64,000 bases of DNA, from NCBI GenBank assembly GCA_965228695.1, contig CBDDIB010000002.1, positions 2,294,001 through 2,358,000 of the forward strand, in the 5' to 3' direction. This DNA is from JAJFJD01 sp965228695. Its GTDB lineage: Bacteria > Pseudomonadota > Alphaproteobacteria > UBA8366. Below are positions 60,379 through 64,000 of the stretch, one piece after another; position 1 is the first letter of the stretch; each line of letters opens with the position of its first letter. The notes below the pieces were generated by a model. That model was not told the origin of the DNA. It was given only the letters and a program-made list of their open reading frames with translations, and ran no database searches. A program made the position numbers and the translations under genes.

Positions 60379-61770
60379 TCAGTTTTTGCTGAGCACCGTT
60401 AACCCGAGAAACGCAAGAAGCCGTGTCTTGCGGTCGGTGATTTGTTCATCGCCGGGATCATCGTCGTCGTCCGGGTCCGGAAACTCGATGATCTCGGCCT
60501 CGGAGTCCGGGGCGAGCAGTTCTCTGAGGGTGATGCTGGTGAATTCGGCATCGGCCTCGTCGATGTTCTTAATAATTTCGCTATACCGCTTGCCCCACCC
60601 ATAACTCGGGATGTAGCGCAGGTCGCTGATGTCCAGGTCCAAACCCAAATCGCGCTTCAGGTCGGCCAGTGTGACGGATTCCAAATCGCGTGACAGGGTC
60701 CAACCCCCGCTGTCCGTGCGCATCATGTAGCGTGCGCGTTGGAGGGCAGCCAGTACGACGGCGACGGCTTCGGGCGCCGCCGGCGCTGCCCGGGCCATAC
60801 GACGGATGCTGAGCCCGCCGCCCTTCAGGTTGGTGACGTGCAACGCGTGAAGAAGCGAAAGCGCCGCCGCCAGCAGGCGCGCGGCCGGAATCGTCGATTG
60901 CGTGATCACGCGAACGCCGGCGCGCCATTCCGGCATCGCGGCCGTCATCTGTGCGCCCAGCAGGACGACGACCCATGCGACATACATCCAGATCAACAGA
61001 ATCGGGAACGCGGACAGGGCACCATAGACCGTTTCGTAGGTTGGGAAATTCTTGACGTAAAGGCCGAAGCCTTTCTTCAGGAGTTCGAACAGCAGTCCGG
61101 CGGCAAGCCCGCCGATCAGAGCGTCGCGCCGCCGCACCGGATAGGCCGGCATGACCATGTAGAGGATCGAAAAGCCAACCACCTGCAGGATCAGGGGAAT
61201 AAAGCCTGCCAACCGGCTGAGCGGGCCGGTGAACTGCTCGACGCCCGTTGCCTGCGCGGCGGCGAACAGATAGCTCGACAGTGAAAGGCTCGCGCCGAAC
61301 AACATCGGTGACAGGGTGAGCACCGCCCAATAGACCAGCAGCCGGCCGACCAGCGGCCGCGACTCGCGGACTTTCCAGATAACGTTGAAGGTATTGTTGA
61401 TCGATGACAGCAGCAGGACCGACGTAACCGCGAGGAAGATCACGCCGACCGCGGTCAATTGGCCGGTCTTGCTGGTGAATTGGTCGATATGGTCATAGAC
61501 CACCGAACCGATTTCGGGCACGAAATTCTGGAACACGAAGGACTGCACATCCCCCTTCATGCTCTGGAAGGCGGGGAAGGCGGCGAAGATCGCGAAGCTG
61601 ATGGCGAGCAGCGGCACCAGGGCCAACAGCGCGGTAAACGTCAGCGCCGCCGACCGCTCCTGGCAGTGGTCGCGTTTGAATCGGCGAAGAACATAGACCA
61701 GGAAAGCGAGTCCCGATCGTATGCCCGGCCGTTCTTGGGTCGTTTTGGCGGTGCGCGGTGTCTTCGCCAT
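60379..61770 (-). CDS. YihY/BrkB family inner-membrane protein
   Basis: A 463-residue protein. The BrkB membrane domain with six helices spans about 25-295: HCQERSAALTFTALLALVPL, SVLLLSSINNTFNVIWKVRE and LIGGLAAGLLFELLKKGFGL are family segments. The C-terminal cytoplasmic part (about 300-463) carries a winged-helix-like region and an acidic tail. The historical RNase BN assignment for this family is not supported; the molecular function is unknown. It sits in the pdxH-dnaJ-fabI-aroC block. Confidence 0.88.
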   Translation of the reverse strand: MAKTPRTAKTTQERPGIRSGLAFLVYVLRRFKRDHCQERSAALTFTALLALVPLLAISFAIFAAFPAFQSMKGDVQSFVFQNFVPEIGSVVYDHIDQFTSKTGQLTAVGVIFLAVTSVLLLSSINNTFNVIWKVRESRPLVGRLLVYWAVLTLSPMLFGASLSLSSYLFAAAQATGVEQFTGPLSRLAGFIPLILQVVGFSILYMVMPAYPVRRRDALIGGLAAGLLFELLKKGFGLYVKNFPTYETVYGALSAFPILLIWMYVAWVVVLLGAQMTAAMPEWRAGVRVITQSTIPAARLLAAALSLLHALHVTNLKGGGLSIRRMARAAPAAPEAVAVVLAALQRARYMMRTDSGGWTLSRDLESVTLADLKRDLGLDLDISDLRYIPSYGWGKRYSEIIKNIDEADAEFTSITLRELLAPDSEAEIIEFPDPDDDDDPGDEQITDRKTRLLAFLGLTVLSKN

Positions 61771-61854
61771 GCTGTTCTCCCGTATGGCGTTAGTATAGCG
61801 CCGGGATTAAAATCCGCTGAACATCATTTTTCGGCCATTGCGGAGGGCTCCGTT

Positions 61855-62097
61855 CTGCCTCGGATCAAGCATATCCTCGCCTTATCCAGTCTCGTCGGTT
61901 TCGTGGGGTATTTCGCCGTTTGGCGGGGTACCCTCCTCATGTACGAGGAATTCGGCATTGTATGGGGCGTGCTTGCCGGGTTGCTCTCGCTTGCCGGCCT
62001 GATCGTGATCGTCACGGTCGGGATCATCGTTATCCGGACCATGCGTCATATGGACGGCGTTCCGGTGGTTGAAGAAACGCCGGACCCGCCGAAATAG
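61855..62097 (+). CDS. Small two-helix membrane protein, probable CTG start
   Basis: An open frame ending at 62097 encodes about 80 residues with two hydrophobic helices (LALSSLVGFVGYFAVWRGTL and GVLAGLLSLAGLIVIVTVGI) and a short polar tail ending ETPDPPK. No ATG/GTG/TTG lies in frame before the first helix. CTG 61855 has GGAGGG 7 nt upstream, so a CTG start is proposed; GTG within the first helix would break it. It lies 80 bp before fabI. The function is unknown. Confidence 0.55.
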   Translation: MPRIKHILALSSLVGFVGYFAVWRGTLLMYEEFGIVWGVLAGLLSLAGLIVIVTVGIIVIRTMRHMDGVPVVEETPDPPK

Positions 62098-62176
62098 GGC
62101 GGATGCCGCCTTTGACCGGCGGACCTTCTTGTATAAGATGTCGCGCACTTTGCCTTGAGTTTTTATTGGAGTTCCG

Positions 62177-63016
62177 ATGGCTGAGCCGCAAGCGCTGATG
62201 GCAGGAAAACGTGGACTGGTAATGGGGGTCGCGAACGACCGCTCGATCGCCTGGGGTATCTCCCGGGTGCTTGCCGACCATGGCGCCGAACTCGCCTTTT
62301 CCTATCAAGCGCCGCAGCTCGAACGCAGGGTAAAACCGCTTGCGGAGTCGATTGGGTCGGACTTTATCGTCGAATGCGACGCCGGCGATGACGACAGCCT
62401 GGACAACCTGTTCACCGAGATCGGCAAGCGGTGGGACAGCCTCGACTTCATCGTACATGCCATCGCCTTTTCGGACCGGCATGAGTTGACCGGCAAATAC
62501 GTCAACACGTCGCGCGCCAATTTCCAGCTTACCCTGGATGTATCCTGCTACACACTGACCGCGCTGTGCCAGCGCGCAGCGGAGATGATGCCGAATGGCG
62601 GGAGCATCCTGACGCTGACCTATTACGGGTCGGAACGCGTGATGCCGCATTACAATGTCATGGGCGTCGCGAAGGCGGCGTTGGAAGCGAGCGTGCGGTA
62701 TCTTGCGGTCGATCTCGGCGGGCAGAACATTCGCGTGAACGCGATCTCGGCGGGCCCGATCAAGACGCTCGCAGCGTCGGGTATCGGCGACTTCTGCTAT
62801 ATCCTGAAATGGAACGAGTTGAACTCGCCGCTGAAGCGCAACGTCACGCTCGACGATGTCGGCAATTCCGGGCTGTACCTCCTATCGGACCTGAGCAGCG
62901 GCGTGACCGGCGAAGTCCATCATGTGGACTCCGGCTACCATACGGTTGGCATGGTGTCGGTCGACGCGGCCGACGAAGTCTCGAAACTCATTGACGGTCT
63001 CAGGACCAAATCCTGA
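62177..63016 (+). CDS. fabI: Enoyl-[acyl-carrier-protein] reductase FabI
   Basis: A 279-residue SDR-type enzyme after TTGGAGTTCCG. The cofactor segment GVANDRSIAWGIS (about 16-28), FVHAIAFSDRHELTG-like region (IVHAIAFSDR) and the FabI active site YYGSERVMPHYNVMGVAKAA with the Tyr-x6-Lys pair (about 157/164) are present. It performs the last reduction in fatty-acid elongation. aroC follows 18 bp downstream. Confidence 0.95.
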   Translation: MAEPQALMAGKRGLVMGVANDRSIAWGISRVLADHGAELAFSYQAPQLERRVKPLAESIGSDFIVECDAGDDDSLDNLFTEIGKRWDSLDFIVHAIAFSDRHELTGKYVNTSRANFQLTLDVSCYTLTALCQRAAEMMPNGGSILTLTYYGSERVMPHYNVMGVAKAALEASVRYLAVDLGGQNIRVNAISAGPIKTLAASGIGDFCYILKWNELNSPLKRNVTLDDVGNSGLYLLSDLSSGVTGEVHHVDSGYHTVGMVSVDAADEVSKLIDGLRTKS

Positions 63017-63034
63017 GCCGCAGCGGCGGCCCTC

Positions 63035-64000
63035 ATGTCGGATAACAGCTTCGGACATCTTTTCCGCTTCACCACCTGGGGTGAAAGTCACGGCCCGGCT
63101 ATCGGCGCCGTGGTCGACGGCGTGCCTCCGGGGCTGCCGGTGACCGAGGCGGATCTCCAACAGTGGCTCGACAAGCGGCGGCCGGGGCAATCGAAATACA
63201 CGACCCAGCGCAAGGAACCGGATCAGGTGAAAATCCTGTCGGGCGTTTTCGAGGGCGTCACCACGGGGACGCCGGTCAGCATGATGATCGAGAATGTGGA
63301 CCAGCGGTCGCGCGACTACGGCGATATCAAGGACAAGTTTCGCCCGGCGCATGCGGACTACACCTATCACCAGAAATACGGCCTGCGGGATTACCGTGGC
63401 GGCGGCCGGGCATCGGCCCGCGAGACCGCGCTGCGCGTTGCGGCGGGCGGCATCGCGCGCAAGGTGCTGGGCGACGGGATCGAGATTCGCGGCGGCCTTG
63501 TGCAGATGGGGCCGCATACCGTGGACCGGGACCGCTGCACTTGGGACGAGACGGCGAACAACCCCTTCTTCTGCCCGGACCCCGTGGCGGCGGAAGAGTG
63601 GGCGACCTTCCTGGACGGCGTCCGCAAGGACGGCTCGTCGGTCGGCGCGGTGATCGAGGTCGTTGCCTCGGGCGTGCCTGTGGGCTGGGGGGCGCCGGTC
63701 TACGGCAAGCTAGACGCCGATCTGGCCGCGGCGATGATGAGCATCAACGCGGTGAAGGGTGTGGAGGTCGGCACCGGCATGGCATCCGCCGCGCTGCGCG
63801 GCGAAGACAACGCCGATGAAATGGCGATGAACAACGACGGCACCGTTCGGTTCCTGTCGAACCATGCGGGTGGTGTCCTCGGCGGCATCTCGTCGGGGCA
63901 AGACGTGGTGGTGCGCTTCGCGGTGAAGCCGACAAGTTCGATTCTGAAGCCGCGCCGCACCGTTACCGTGGACGGGCAGAATGCGGAAATCGTCACCAAG
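63035..64000 (+). CDS. aroC: Chorismate synthase, 5' part (cut by window edge)
   Basis: ATG 63035 opens a frame running past the right edge; 322 residues are visible of about 360-370. AroC signatures are GHLFRFTTWGESHGPAIGAV (about 7-26), SRDYGDIKDKFRPAHADYTY (about 89-108) and RGGGRASARETALRVAAGGI (about 119-138). It converts 5-enolpyruvylshikimate-3-phosphate to chorismate with reduced FMN. The C-terminal end is outside the window. Confidence 0.96.
   Translation, partial: MSDNSFGHLFRFTTWGESHGPAIGAVVDGVPPGLPVTEADLQQWLDKRRPGQSKYTTQRKEPDQVKILSGVFEGVTTGTPVSMMIENVDQRSRDYGDIKDKFRPAHADYTYHQKYGLRDYRGGGRASARETALRVAAGGIARKVLGDGIEIRGGLVQMGPHTVDRDRCTWDETANNPFFCPDPVAAEEWATFLDGVRKDGSSVGAVIEVVASGVPVGWGAPVYGKLDADLAAAMMSINAVKGVEVGTGMASAALRGEDNADEMAMNNDGTVRFLSNHAGGVLGGISSGQDVVVRFAVKPTSSILKPRRTVTVDGQNAEIVTK

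Noticed and set aside
1..64000. Search for tRNA, rRNA, riboswitch and prophage features
   Set aside because: No cloverleaf with a plausible anticodon arm, no rRNA-like conserved stretch, no recognised aptamer core and no integrase, terminase or capsid gene was found by reading.

Overview
The window is high-GC bacterial DNA that reads as an alphaproteobacterial chromosome, probably Rhodospirillales-like. Indicators are a C4-pathway 5-aminolevulinate synthase, a divergent zur-znuCB/znuA locus with Zur-box palindromes, an ECF sigma/anti-sigma pair, a pdxH-dnaJ-brkB-fabI-aroC housekeeping block, a CTTCGACA(A/G)GCTCAG-type REP element, and many TauD/TfdA dioxygenases. Species-level placement is not possible from the sequence alone. 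No tRNA, rRNA, CRISPR array, phage or insertion sequence was seen. || Layout: 1-1.4 kb is the 3' part of a formate-dehydrogenase-type molybdoenzyme, followed by a queuosine-precursor transporter and a three-gene LolD/FtsX/HlyD export operon (2.3-6.6 kb). An AT-rich gap leads to a LuxR-type regulator with a degenerate receiver (6.8-7.4 kb). Next is an envelope-stress-like module (7.9-10.9 kb): a small secreted basic protein, a secreted PRC-barrel protein and an ECF sigma/anti-sigma operon. The PRC-barrel and sigma genes carry the same ECF-type promoter, GGGAATAA-N15-GTCTAT. || 11.2-28.6 kb is a catabolic region: a dehalogenase-like hydrolase, four TauD/TfdA dioxygenases, an MmgE/PrpD protein, an ACMSD-like amidohydrolase, a CO-dehydrogenase-like molybdenum hydroxylase (three subunits), an enoyl-CoA hydratase, a CoA-transferase, an acyl-CoA dehydrogenase and an Asp/Glu-racemase-like protein. 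Embedded in it (22.8-24.3 kb) are two paralogous secreted Arg-rich proteins, both ending in PPRSDD and both preceded by a helically phased TTAA array. || 28.7-35 kb holds a parvulin PPIase, a monooxygenase-like protein, a DUF983 protein and the zinc regulon: ZnuB, ZnuC, Zur, ZnuA and a His-rich outer-membrane barrel with a Zur-like box of its own. 35-42 kb holds a FecR/RTX secreted protein, ribokinase, a universal stress protein with an FNR-like box, a small acidic protein, HutF and MsrA. || 42.2-52.4 kb is a second catabolic stretch: a UbiD/UbiX pair, two more TauD/TfdA enzymes, a dienelactone hydrolase, a secreted metallo-beta-lactamase-fold hydrolase, a thiolase-like/OB-fold pair that looks like an aldolase, and a MaoC hydratase. 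From 52.5 kb to the end are an ATP-grasp ligase, a class III aminotransferase, ALAS, a PadR-like protein, an SDR, a CDF metal exporter and the pdxH-dnaJ-brkB-fabI-aroC block. aroC runs off the right edge. || The most notable items are the shared ECF promoter pair, the PPRSDD proteins with their shared phased operator, the expansion of five close TauD/TfdA paralogues, and the zinc regulon with its porin-like barrel.
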